Source of the DNA: Alloacidobacterium dinghuense
Lineage (GTDB): Bacteria > Acidobacteriota > Terriglobia > Terriglobales > Acidobacteriaceae
Reading direction: 5' to 3'
Length of the DNA: 64,000 bases
NCBI RefSeq assembly: GCF_014274465.1
Contig: NZ_CP060394.1
Coordinates: 3,410,001 to 3,474,000 of the forward strand
How positions within the stretch are numbered: the first letter of the stretch is position 1; each line of letters opens with the position of its first letter. Below the pieces are notes generated by a model, which had not been told where the DNA came from, did no database searches, and saw nothing but the letters and a program-made list of their open reading frames with translations. The translations under genes were made by a program, and so were the position numbers. Shown one piece after another: positions 27,075-35,427 of the stretch.

Positions 27075-27313
27075 ACCTACATCAGCTGTTTGACCCTTTT
27101 CACCCACCCCTATGTTTTTGTAAATTCCTCTTTTCTATGGTATTTACGGTGCTTCATCTTTGCTGCCCTTCTGCAACTGGATTTCTTCCCTGGCCTAAGA
27201 GGACCCCTATGTCTTTTGCAAATTACTCATTTCAGAGTAGTTATGACTTTTTTTCTGGTAAATTATTCATTCTGCAAGGTTTGTGCGCATTTCCTCAGCA
27301 GCGCTGTCTGAAA
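27075..27313. other. pyrimidine-rich spacer with imperfect repeats
   Basis: AT-rich, T-rich on the forward strand, unlike its surroundings. CCCCTATGTTTTTGTAAATT (27107-27126) recurs as CCCCTATGTCTTTTGCAAAT (27204-27223), and a weaker third copy starts at 27241 (TATGAC...GTAAATTATTC). Short forward frames exist but have no family features. The region separates two convergent genes. Confidence 0.45.
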
Positions 27314-27346
27314 AGCAAAACGCCCGTAGGTCACGGGCGTTTGCTT
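27314..27346. terminator. bidirectional terminator between convergent genes
   Basis: AAACGCCCGT (27318-27327), loop AGGTC, ACGGGCGTTT (27333-27342). It is flanked by A-rich sequence on the left and TTTGCTTC on the right, so it can serve both the KdpD-domain gene and the restriction gene. Confidence 0.8.
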
Positions 27347-27398
27347 CAGGAAGAGCTTTACTCACTTTTATGGTAACAGGCGTGTCAAGGGCGGATAA

Positions 27399-30308
27399 TC
27401 AGGAGGCTGTCGAAGGAATAGCGGGGTTCTGAGTTGACATTTCTTCCGGGGTCTCTTGCTCCTTCGCACTGCGCTCGTGGTTGAGAATCAGGAGGCGGGC
27501 CAGAATCTCCTGCTTTGTGAGATCAGCCGACCAGCCGTAGGCGGCAAAGACTGCTTCGTCGAGCCTGCGATGGGCATTGGCCAGCCACTCCGGACGCTGG
27601 TTGTAGAGATTAGTCAGGGTGCGCTTTCGTAGCTCGTCCTCACTCACCCCCGACGGATTCAGCCACGCATCGCGCAAACGGACAAGTTCCCGGGCCGTGT
27701 CAGCGATAGCCTTAACACGGGTATCTTTCTTTTCTGAGGGCTCGGTTCCGGGCGGCCATGGAAAGGAAAAGGTTTCGAAGGTTGATGATGGCGTGTATCG
27801 AAAACCGCTCTCTGCCTCGCGGACTTGGGTGCCTTTTGCCCGGGACCAAATCTCGTGGGTCGATGACTGTAGCACACCGAGGAAGTAGTCATCTTCCCGT
27901 GCGAACACGATGATTGCATGATCGACCAGGATGTCTGGAGTCAGCCACACGAACACACGATGTTTTGAAGTCGCGGCGGTCGCAATATAACGGCGCTGGG
28001 TCTTTAGAATTGCGCGATATTTTGGTGATGGCCTCGCGTGAAGCCACCAATGCGTTCTCTGACGTCGCTCCCTTCTTTTCTCGCGCTCCGTCTTCACAAC
28101 ACATTTCACGTACTCAAACGGGGCCTCATAGAGCGAGGCCTCAGTTTCGCTCATGTTCTCACCGAAATCGATCACCCAACGAGTTGTTCCATCGAGCAGT
28201 TGTCCGCCGTTGAAGCTCCTCAAAACGACTTTCCGATAGTCACGTCCGAACGGACTCACCGACACAAGTAGCTTATTTGCAATATCAGCAGTAATGTTGA
28301 ACGAGCCTTTCGACTGAGAACCGTACGCCCAAAGCTTTGCATTTTCCGGAAGGCTAACTGTGGCAGTGGTGTCCGCGTCTGCAGTAAGGTTGGAATTGAT
28401 TCGAACAACCAATTGCCCGTCGAGTGTACGTTGTGTTTCGCTACCATCGTCGAATGCAATGAAAGAGAAGTGTACGATCGCACCGTCCAAACGCCACTCC
28501 CGATCACTCCAAGCCATAAATATCGCGCCGGTTTCTTCGATCTTCTGAATTACGCGTCTATTTACGCCACCTCTAATGCTCTGTGTTGCCAATAAGCCAA
28601 CCCGTTTTGTGCAGCCTCGTTCGAGCTCTGTTCGTGCCCTTTCGAACCAATAGCAGACAAGATCTGAAAAGCCGGATAACCGATCCTTGTAGACCTTAAA
28701 AAGGTCAGTTACATATTGATCGCCCAGCTCCTGCCGAACTTTATTGCCGCCCAGATAAGGTGGGTTTCCGATTATGTAGTCGGCTCGTGGCCATTCCGCT
28801 TCATAGGGCTTGCTTTCGGCATCGTATCGGAGGATGGCGTCGCCGTGCTCGATATTCGAGAGCTTCTCCAGGATAGGCTCGCGGTCTTCCAAGACGCCGT
28901 GCTCGTGCTTCCATTGCAGGAATCCAATCCAGACCACGATGGAGGCAAGCTCATGTGCATAGAACTCCGTTTCAATGCCGAAGAGCTGGCTCGGCGACAC
29001 CATTCTGGGAACGACCAGCGAAATACCCTGCTCGGCGGCAAAACGTGTTGCTTCCAGCCAGAGGTCAAGCATGCGGCGCAGGGCGACATAGAGAAAGTTT
29101 CCGGAGCCGCAGGCGGGATCGAGCACGCTTACGCTGGTAAGCTCCTCGATCCACGCGCCAAGAATCTTCTCCGACTGGCGGTCCGCGCGCAGGCGCGCCT
29201 GGCGGCTATTCCGTGCAGCTTCTTCCGCGCGCTCCACTTCCAGAGCTTCCAAAACTCTTTGGCGCACCTCCGCCCATTTCTGTTTGAGCGGATGCATCAA
29301 CACAGGCTCAATCAGCAGCAGGATGTCTTCTTCGCTGGTGTAGTGTGCTCCGATCAGCGAGCGACGCGCGGGATCAAGTGACCGCTCAAACAGAGTGCCG
29401 AAAATCGCAGGAGCGACGTGTGACCAGTCGTAATTTTTCGAGATCTCATAGAGGATGCCGAGGTCGGCGCGATCGAGCTCAATGATCGAAGCGCTGTCGA
29501 AGAGGCCGCCGTTAAACCACTTGATGGTGTGCTCGCCAAAGATGCCGTCACGCTCGCTCATTGCCTCAAAGAGGAGCCGGAGCTTGCGCAGGAATCGCTT
29601 TGGGGTAAAGCGGTCTTCGCTCTGGAGGAGATTGCGAAAGACGCGGTTGGGCAGCAGACCGATGGAATCGGCGAAGAGGCAGAAGAGCAGGCGCATGAGG
29701 AAGTGCGCGATTTCTGCGCGCGTGGCTCCGAGGCTGCGGTCTTCGATTTCAAGCCGTTCAGCGAGGCGGCTGAAGAGGCGGGCAGCGTCCTGCGTGACCT
29801 GCGCGTCAGTTCGTTCGGGGCGCAGAATGCTGTAGTCGCCGAAGAGAGCACGCAGCACATCGATGGGCGGAAGAGGGCAGGTTGCGGTGACCTGATTGCG
29901 GTTGAGGTCTTCAAGATTGAAGGCGTAGATGCGCTTGGAGGTTGCGGTGAAGTTGGTGTGGACTTCAAAACGGTCAAGGTCGCAGACGACCAGCAGGGGA
30001 GGATTGCCGAGGTCCTCACGGTAGTCGTTAAGCTGCTCGTAGGCCTTTTTGAGATCTTTGTGCTTGCCCTTGTATTCCCAGGCGAAGTGGTCGCGCATCC
30101 AGACGTCGGCGTATCCTTTGCCGCCGCGTGTTCTGCTTACAGGCTTTTCAAAGGCATAACGTTCGCCAGCCGAATCACTTGCAGCAGGATGCTTTTCACC
30201 CAGCATGTCGCACAAATCAATAAAGTGTGATTGTGCTCCGCTGCGTTCGGATTGAGAGTTAATTTTCCAACGGTAGACAAATTCAGCGACAGATAACGGC
30301 ATGGACAT
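27399..30308 (-). CDS. MmeI-like type IIL/IIG restriction-modification enzyme
   Basis: A single 969-residue chain combining nuclease and adenine methyltransferase. The N-terminal domain has a PD-(D/E)xK-type nuclease motif with Asp68 (ADVW) and Glu78-x-Lys80 (WEYKG). A helical spacer covers about 160-390. The methyltransferase has motif I DPACGSGNF at 397-405 and motif IV NPPY at 515-518 (N6-adenine). The C-terminal part (about 620-930) would be the target-recognition domain. All catalytic residues are kept, so it is probably active as both restriction and protective methylation enzyme. No partner R, M or S gene is adjacent. Such loci are often acquired horizontally. Confidence 0.85.
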   Translation of the reverse strand: MSMPLSVAEFVYRWKINSQSERSGAQSHFIDLCDMLGEKHPAASDSAGERYAFEKPVSRTRGGKGYADVWMRDHFAWEYKGKHKDLKKAYEQLNDYREDLGNPPLLVVCDLDRFEVHTNFTATSKRIYAFNLEDLNRNQVTATCPLPPIDVLRALFGDYSILRPERTDAQVTQDAARLFSRLAERLEIEDRSLGATRAEIAHFLMRLLFCLFADSIGLLPNRVFRNLLQSEDRFTPKRFLRKLRLLFEAMSERDGIFGEHTIKWFNGGLFDSASIIELDRADLGILYEISKNYDWSHVAPAIFGTLFERSLDPARRSLIGAHYTSEEDILLLIEPVLMHPLKQKWAEVRQRVLEALEVERAEEAARNSRQARLRADRQSEKILGAWIEELTSVSVLDPACGSGNFLYVALRRMLDLWLEATRFAAEQGISLVVPRMVSPSQLFGIETEFYAHELASIVVWIGFLQWKHEHGVLEDREPILEKLSNIEHGDAILRYDAESKPYEAEWPRADYIIGNPPYLGGNKVRQELGDQYVTDLFKVYKDRLSGFSDLVCYWFERARTELERGCTKRVGLLATQSIRGGVNRRVIQKIEETGAIFMAWSDREWRLDGAIVHFSFIAFDDGSETQRTLDGQLVVRINSNLTADADTTATVSLPENAKLWAYGSQSKGSFNITADIANKLLVSVSPFGRDYRKVVLRSFNGGQLLDGTTRWVIDFGENMSETEASLYEAPFEYVKCVVKTEREKRRERRQRTHWWLHARPSPKYRAILKTQRRYIATAATSKHRVFVWLTPDILVDHAIIVFAREDDYFLGVLQSSTHEIWSRAKGTQVREAESGFRYTPSSTFETFSFPWPPGTEPSEKKDTRVKAIADTARELVRLRDAWLNPSGVSEDELRKRTLTNLYNQRPEWLANAHRRLDEAVFAAYGWSADLTKQEILARLLILNHERSAKEQETPEEMSTQNPAIPSTAS

Positions 30309-30595
30309 AGGGAGTTTACATGGAAGCCGGCTTAAGCTGAAACCAGAAATGCTCGGCCTCGCTGATCAGTTGTCGTAACAAAACGGCTCGGGACAAGGAA
30401 ATTTCGTTATCGGCAGCGGCGCTGCTGTTCCTTTTGGTACAGGCTGTCTACAAATAGCGGCTCGACAGTTCGCCACGAGCACCCCGGGCCATCCGATCAT
30501 CGAAACCAAGGCCCTGCCCGGTGTCAAAAGCTCTGGTGAGCGCTGGAAACTTGATGTTGTAGTCGCAACACGGACTTCGGCTGTATACATTAGCT

Positions 30596-31465
30596 ATGAT
30601 CTTCCTGCGCCACATCGTGATGCTCCCTCGCAGCCGCAAGCCTGGCCGGTATCCACAGTCCCGATGGGCAAATCGCGCCTTTGGGACGATTCGAGCATTC
30701 CTCGCGTTGGTGATGCTGTTGTCGCTGATGCATCCATCGCGCGCCTTCGCAGCAAGTTCCGACCTGGAGACGGTGCTGGCGGGCTCGCGCCAGCGGATTG
30801 AGAAATTGGATTACCGCGCAACCGGCCGCCTCACAAAGGTTGACGGCGATGGCAAGCGCACGAACTATAAATTTGTCGGCAAGGCGCACTGGTTTCCCGA
30901 TGGTCTGCTCCTGCTCTGTGAGATCTCCGGGCCTGCTGCCTCAGACAAAACCACACTCCTGCTACACATGAACGCAAGCGGGCACGTGACCATCGAAGCA
31001 ATGCTTCCTGGAGCGAAGACCGTTAGCTCGTTGCCATTCGAACATTGGAATGACCCGCTCTTAGGAACGGACTTCTCCTATGAAGACATGGTAGAGAGCC
31101 AGTTCTTCTGGAAGAATCAGCAACTCCTGCCGCCGGCGAAATACGGTGCACGCGACTGCTTCGTCCTTAAGAGCACGTCAGGCTCTCAGGACCGGAGTCA
31201 CTATGACTCCGTAACGTCCTGGATCGACCGCAGCATTTTGTTCCCAGTGCATGTCGTCAAGACGCTTCACGGGACGGGCCAACAGAAGGAATTCATTTAT
31301 TACGGGCTGCGGCAGATCCGTGGGGATTGGTCCGCGTCGCAAGTAGAAGCAAAGATGCAAGGCAAGCCCGGCTCCTCGATGCTTGTCATCGAAGGGGGCT
31401 CAGGAAAGGCAAATCTTGGACGCAAAGACTTTGACCTCGGCCAGTCCGGTGCTCAGGCAAAATAA
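30596..31465 (+). CDS. LolA-like outer-membrane lipoprotein-sorting family protein
   Basis: Up to 289 residues. A signal peptide lies near 38-56 of the longest frame (LALVMLLSLMHPSRAFA), so the true start may be nearer 30620 or an alternative start codon. The mature part resembles periplasmic LolA-like beta-shell proteins (DYRATGRLTKVDGDGKRTNYKF, then GARDCFVLKSTS and YYGLRQIRGDW). Such proteins often accompany RND/MMPL exporters and carry a lipid across the periplasm. Here the MMPL exporter faces it with 40 bases between the stops. The 287-base spacer before it (30309-30595) shows no gene with confidence. Confidence 0.65.
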   Translation: MIFLRHIVMLPRSRKPGRYPQSRWANRAFGTIRAFLALVMLLSLMHPSRAFAASSDLETVLAGSRQRIEKLDYRATGRLTKVDGDGKRTNYKFVGKAHWFPDGLLLLCEISGPAASDKTTLLLHMNASGHVTIEAMLPGAKTVSSLPFEHWNDPLLGTDFSYEDMVESQFFWKNQQLLPPAKYGARDCFVLKSTSGSQDRSHYDSVTSWIDRSILFPVHVVKTLHGTGQQKEFIYYGLRQIRGDWSASQVEAKMQGKPGSSMLVIEGGSGKANLGRKDFDLGQSGAQAK

Positions 31466-31505
31466 ATCGGGTCGCCGAATCAAATTCTTGCGCAGCTCTG
31501 TGCTG

Positions 31506-33878
31506 TTATGGAATAACCTGCTTTTCACACGTTACCGGGACTCCATGTAAGCCAAGGGGCCACCAATTCCAGTCACCAGCAAGTTGCAAGAGTGCTGGCC
31601 CGACAATCATCCGCACCACGGTAGCATCAATAAGCACCGCCACAGCGAGCGTAAAGCCCAGCATTTGGACGACGAGAAAGCTGCCCAGGGTGAACGCTGT
31701 AAAGACGGCAATCATAATTGCCGCAGCGCTTGTAATGAGCCCGGCCGTCCGTGCCAGGCCTTCGATCACGGCTGAACTCTCGGATAGGCCGCGCCGCCGC
31801 TCTTCGAGGACTCGGGCGACGAGGAAGACCTCGTAGTCCATGCTCAACCCAAAAACGATGGCAAACGAGAGAATCAGCACAATCGGGAACACAGCACCGG
31901 TTGGTTGGTCGAGCCCAAAGAGTTTGCTCCCGTAGCCTTCCTGAAAAACAAGAACCAACGCGCCGAATGCCGCGCCAACAGAGAGCAGATTGAGCAAAAT
32001 TGCCTTAACCGCCGCAAATAAAGAACGTAATCCGATCAGGAGCGCCAGCAAGCTCCCCAACACAACCCCAAGGATCACCTTCGGCATGCGTTCCTTCACT
32101 ACCGCGTCATAATCTGCATTAAGAGCGGGAATACCCCCAACGCGCAGCACGGTTCCCGGCACGCCGGTGATCGCGGCGACATCGGAGGAGCGCACCTCTC
32201 GCACCCATTGGATCTGATCGTTGGGCGAAAGATTGGCTTTCGGCATTAACTCAATCAAGGTAGCCTGGCCATCGGTGCTCAGAAAACTCTTGCGGAGTGC
32301 CTCGGGCACATCGGTCACAGCATCCGCAGTGTCGGACATTCCGGTGAGGGTCGGAAGAGATAAAACCTCTTCCGCTCTGGGATCGCTCTGAAAGCTCTTT
32401 GTCAAGCGACTGACGGCAAGCCAGCCTGCTTGCGAGAGCGGCTGAGACTGCGTCGGCAACTCCAGAACCACCCGGAGAGACTCGACTATACCCGATCGTC
32501 CCATGCCTCGAAGCGTGTGCAAGGCTTTTACCGAATCGGCTGCGGCTGGGAGCGAACCATGCTCAGGAAGCCCGGGGGAGATTCTCCGTGCCTGGAATGC
32601 AAGAATCAGTAGCGGAATCCCGGCGATAAGCAGCGCTGTCCAGGGCCGGCGGGTGACGATGCCACCCCACCGCGCCCAACGCTCGCTCGCCGCGCATAGA
32701 CTGTCCGCCGTTTTGAATCGCTTGACTGGAAGAGGCACTCTGGCGGCATTGATGCGATGCCCAAGCAGACCCAGCACCCAGGGCAGAATGAATGTGCACA
32801 GCATGACGCTCCAAACGGTTACCAGCAGGCCAGCTATCCCGATAGAGCGCAGTTCGCTGATCGGCACAGTCAGCAGCGCTGAAAATCCGATGGCAACCGT
32901 CGTTGCTGAGATGATCAGCGTCCGGCCTGCCTGCACGGCAGCAATATCGGCAGCGCAGCCAGGAGGATACCCCTCGGCCAATGCTTCGCGAAACCGGCTC
33001 ACCATCAGCAATCCATAATCGATGCCCAGGCCAAGGCCGAGCATTGTCGCCAGATTCTGCACCAGAATCGACAGATGCAGATAATGCGCGAGGAGCGCAG
33101 CCGCCCCCAGTGCCATCGAGATGGATAGCATTCCAATTCCCAGCGGCAATAGCGCTGCTACAAGACTGCCGAAAGCCAGCAACAACAGAAGCAGAGTTAC
33201 CGGCATCGCTCGTTCCTCGGCATGGTTCACATCATCTGCGCTCACCTTGCGAAGATCGAAGTTCAGTGGCGTTTCACCAGTAATCTCCAGCTTGATATTG
33301 GGGTATTGCGACCTGAGCTGACCTTCCATCCAGTCCGCTTTTGCCCTCAACTTGGGAACCAACGCCTCGACGCTTTCATCGTGCGGGTCCAAACCGACGA
33401 TGATCAAGGCCCCGCCATTGGTCCCAGTGAATAGCGGATCTGGCCAATCGACACTCGAGATCGCACCCGACACTCCTGGCACGCTGCGCAATGAACTGGT
33501 TAAAAAGCTCAATGCATCTGCGCCCTGTGCCGAATCCGGTTCGGGAATACCGCTGATTACCAGAACCAGGCGATGGGCATACGGAGACTGAAAACGCTGC
33601 GCCAGTTCCTGGTCAACTTTTTCGGATTCTGCGCCTTTGATGTGAACGGCTGTCTCCAGGCGACGTTCGATCTTGTAAGAAAAGGGCGACAGGGCAAGCG
33701 CCATGACGAATCCCGAAATCGCCAACCAGAATCGACGGCGGGAGGCGCCACGGTTAGTCTTCGAGTTTGGCACTACCATCGAAGATCCATTGGGCGTCAT
33801 ATGCGTCCGGCTTCTGTTCTCGAAGGCACAAGCGAGAACCCAACTAGAATCCACGGCAGAAAATCGAAACCCATCCAC
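31506..33878 (-). CDS. MMPL/RND-family transporter
   Basis: Twelve-helix proton-driven exporter of the MMPL or hopanoid/lipid type, up to 790 residues. There are two repeats, each with one membrane helix, a large periplasmic loop and five clustered helices. GLGIDYGLLMVSRFREAL in the first half and FGLSMDYEVFLVARVLEERRRG in the second are the characteristic Asp-Tyr motifs for proton relay. The start is uncertain: 33878 gives a 26-residue extension before the ATG at 33800, and neither has a good ribosome site. Facing gene 30596 suggests a shared lipid-transport job, though the two are convergent. Confidence 0.88.
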   Translation of the reverse strand: MDGFRFSAVDSSWVLACAFENRSRTHMTPNGSSMVVPNSKTNRGASRRRFWLAISGFVMALALSPFSYKIERRLETAVHIKGAESEKVDQELAQRFQSPYAHRLVLVISGIPEPDSAQGADALSFLTSSLRSVPGVSGAISSVDWPDPLFTGTNGGALIIVGLDPHDESVEALVPKLRAKADWMEGQLRSQYPNIKLEITGETPLNFDLRKVSADDVNHAEERAMPVTLLLLLLAFGSLVAALLPLGIGMLSISMALGAAALLAHYLHLSILVQNLATMLGLGLGIDYGLLMVSRFREALAEGYPPGCAADIAAVQAGRTLIISATTVAIGFSALLTVPISELRSIGIAGLLVTVWSVMLCTFILPWVLGLLGHRINAARVPLPVKRFKTADSLCAASERWARWGGIVTRRPWTALLIAGIPLLILAFQARRISPGLPEHGSLPAAADSVKALHTLRGMGRSGIVESLRVVLELPTQSQPLSQAGWLAVSRLTKSFQSDPRAEEVLSLPTLTGMSDTADAVTDVPEALRKSFLSTDGQATLIELMPKANLSPNDQIQWVREVRSSDVAAITGVPGTVLRVGGIPALNADYDAVVKERMPKVILGVVLGSLLALLIGLRSLFAAVKAILLNLLSVGAAFGALVLVFQEGYGSKLFGLDQPTGAVFPIVLILSFAIVFGLSMDYEVFLVARVLEERRRGLSESSAVIEGLARTAGLITSAAAIMIAVFTAFTLGSFLVVQMLGFTLAVAVLIDATVVRMIVGPALLQLAGDWNWWPLGLHGVPVTCEKQVIP

Positions 33879-33975
33879 TTTCTCATCGCAAACAACTCAC
33901 AGCCATCCATTCCCCGGAAAGATTGCCAAGCGCTTTCATCAAACGCATGCAGTATAGCGCCGACTGCAGAAAATC

Positions 33976-34027
33976 GGCGGACATCCTATCCATATATGAC
34001 AATAGGATGCGGCCTTGCGTGTCCGCC
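33976..34027. promoter_or_regulatory. nested inverted repeats before tRNA-Lys and the MMPL gene
   Basis: The outer pair is GGCGGACA (33976-33983) and TGTCCGCC (34020-34027). The inner pair is CATCCTAT (33982-33989) and ATAGGATG (34002-34009). The half-site resembles the palindrome at 53899-53916, suggesting a shared regulator. A large hairpin is the alternative reading. Confidence 0.45.
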
Positions 34028-34071
34028 AACTGTCATTTTTATGTTAGCTTTGAAGTAGCGGGAAATCCCGT

Positions 34072-34147
34072 GAGCTCGTAGCTCAGTTGGTAGAGCAACG
34101 CCCTTTTAAGGCGTGGGTCCTGGGTTCGAATCCCAGCGAGCTCACCA
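34072..34147 (+). tRNA. tRNA-Lys(TTT)
   Basis: Acceptor GAGCTCG (34072-34078) pairs with CGAGCTC (34137-34143). D arm GCTC/GAGC, anticodon stem ACGCC/GGCGT around loop CTTTTAA (anticodon TTT), T arm CTGGG-TTCGAAT-CCCAG, discriminator A and encoded CCA (34145-34147). Confidence 0.97.
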
Positions 34148-34276
34148 CGTATCAGCGCTTTCCCGTCACTCTGGAATCAGGCCATCTTATCCGGGGAAAT
34201 CCATCAGAAAATTGCGGACTTTTTAGGTCGGATGCAGAGCCCTGTATCTATGTATCCTTTGCGCCGAAATGCAAAA

Positions 34277-34303
34277 CGCCAGTGAACAGTTTGTCCACTG
34301 GCG
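34277..34303 (-). terminator. hairpin, probable reverse-strand terminator
   Basis: CGCCAGTG (34277-34284) pairs with CACTGGCG (34296-34303). Reading the reverse strand, the stem is followed by TTTTGCATTT, so it would end transcription coming from the 34480-34884 region. Confidence 0.55.
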
Positions 34304-34479
34304 CCACAATTCAGTAGCCCTCCCCCAAGTGCTACTCAATGATTGAACTGTACCTGGCTGTCCAAGAGTTGCCTAGCCCCCATTGGTTTCCCAGCAAAAC
34401 AATGTTGTAATCACTCATCGGTTACCTAGGTACATCGCTCAATCCAATACAAACAGCGATGTCCGATACACACCGGCGT

Positions 34480-34884
34480 TTATCGCGGGATCTCCGGCGC
34501 GAAGACCATATAATTCCCGCTCGATCGCTGCCTGGAACGGTCTGCTGGCGACGAGTCCTTGTCTCGTTTTGTTTCCTCCGGCGATGTTTGAACAATGGAG
34601 TGTCGCGAGCATCGCGGGCATTCACGACGATGATGCAGCATTTCTTCCATCGCGTCGCGCACCGCGTCTCGGAAATGGTTATCCATGTCGGGTTCGCCCG
34701 CATGCTCCACCACAACTGAGCACATACGCTGAAAACTCATGTCAATGAGATAGCCGGTCTTGCAGAAAACCGGCTCCTGCGAAGTCAGCTGCTCCTTGTG
34801 AGCAGCGAACAGAGCTACAGAGTCTGCGGAAGAACTGATCTCCCCATCGCTGACGGCCTTGTGAGATTTCGGCAGGAAGAACAT
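34480..34884 (-). CDS. doubtful small protein with CxxC/His motif
   Basis: 134 residues without a recognised family. The middle part EPDMDNHFRDAVRDAMEEMLHH is helix-like and is followed by CPRCSRH, a possible zinc site; the tail is charged and low in complexity. No good ribosome site precedes ATG 34884 or the internal ATG 34740. The hairpin at 34277-34303 would be its terminator. The rest of 34148-35044 holds no other gene that I can support. Confidence 0.3.
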   Translation of the reverse strand: MFFLPKSHKAVSDGEISSSADSVALFAAHKEQLTSQEPVFCKTGYLIDMSFQRMCSVVVEHAGEPDMDNHFRDAVRDAMEEMLHHRRECPRCSRHSIVQTSPEETKRDKDSSPADRSRQRSSGNYMVFAPEIPR

Positions 34885-35044
34885 TTGCTCACATACGGGG
34901 GTATAAGAATGTTATTCCTTCTGCAGAACCTGTTCAAAATTACGACAGTAATACCCAAAGGTCCAATAGAAGGCTCGGCCTAACGCGCTTTTCTGAAAAC
35001 CATGGCCGCGACGAACGACTCAACCGCAAAAGGCCAAAAAAAAA

Positions 35045-35070
35045 AGAGATGCGGCGAATGCCGCATCTCT
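35045..35070 (-). terminator. strong intrinsic terminator of small Gln-rich gene
   Basis: AGAGATGCGGC (35045-35055), loop GAAT, GCCGCATCTCT (35060-35070). On the reverse strand the stem is followed by a run of ten T, the strongest terminator in the window. It begins 20 bases after the stop of the gene at 35090-35296. Confidence 0.92.
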
Positions 35071-35089
35071 CCCCTATCAGAGATCGTTT

Positions 35090-35296
35090 CTATTTCCTGT
35101 TACCCATGTCGTGTCTTGTATCGCCCTGCTGTCCCGGCGTGCTGGAAGAGCCACCTTGCTGTCCAGATTTCTGCCCGGACTGCTCCTTCTGCCCGGACTG
35201 CTCCTGTTGATGCTGCTTACTTCCCTGCTGCTCTCTATCCTTGTCGGTTCCTTGATGCTGTTGCGATCCAGGATGCTGAGGATTGGGATTGGACAT
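35090..35296 (-). CDS. small Gln/Gly/Ser-rich hydrophilic protein
   Basis: 68 residues with almost no hydrophobic side chains; it is built of Gln, Gly, Ser, Lys, Asp and Pro with near-repeats (EQSGQKEQSGQK). GGAGGT lies nine bases before ATG 35296 and a strong terminator follows, so this is a real, separately expressed gene despite its low complexity. The composition is like hydrophilins and general-stress proteins, intrinsically disordered and often desiccation- or osmo-induced, but no family can be named. Confidence 0.75.
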   Translation of the reverse strand: MSNPNPQHPGSQQHQGTDKDREQQGSKQHQQEQSGQKEQSGQKSGQQGGSSSTPGQQGDTRHDMGNRK

Positions 35297-35427
35297 TTTG
35301 GAATAACCTCCAGGGACTAGTCCCTCTCTCCAGTAGGAAGTCGATTGTCGCTCAGCGGGTTGTACATTTCCGGGAGCTTCGCGCTCCTCGAATCAGGCAG
35401 GCTCAGAGCAACATGCATGCGTATCTG

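Noticed and set aside
27090-27311. forward frames of about 70-80 codons in the T-rich spacer
   Set aside because: Their composition reflects the T-rich DNA; hydrophobic low-complexity translation with no start signals.
30379-30801. 140-codon open forward frame without an early start, overlapping the LolA-like gene
   Set aside because: Third-position base use is not biased, no start codon lies near its beginning and no family is recognised. A decayed gene end cannot be excluded.
34072-34147. tRNA-Lys as an integration site of a mobile island
   Set aside because: No second copy of the tRNA 3' end, integrase or transposase was seen in the window.
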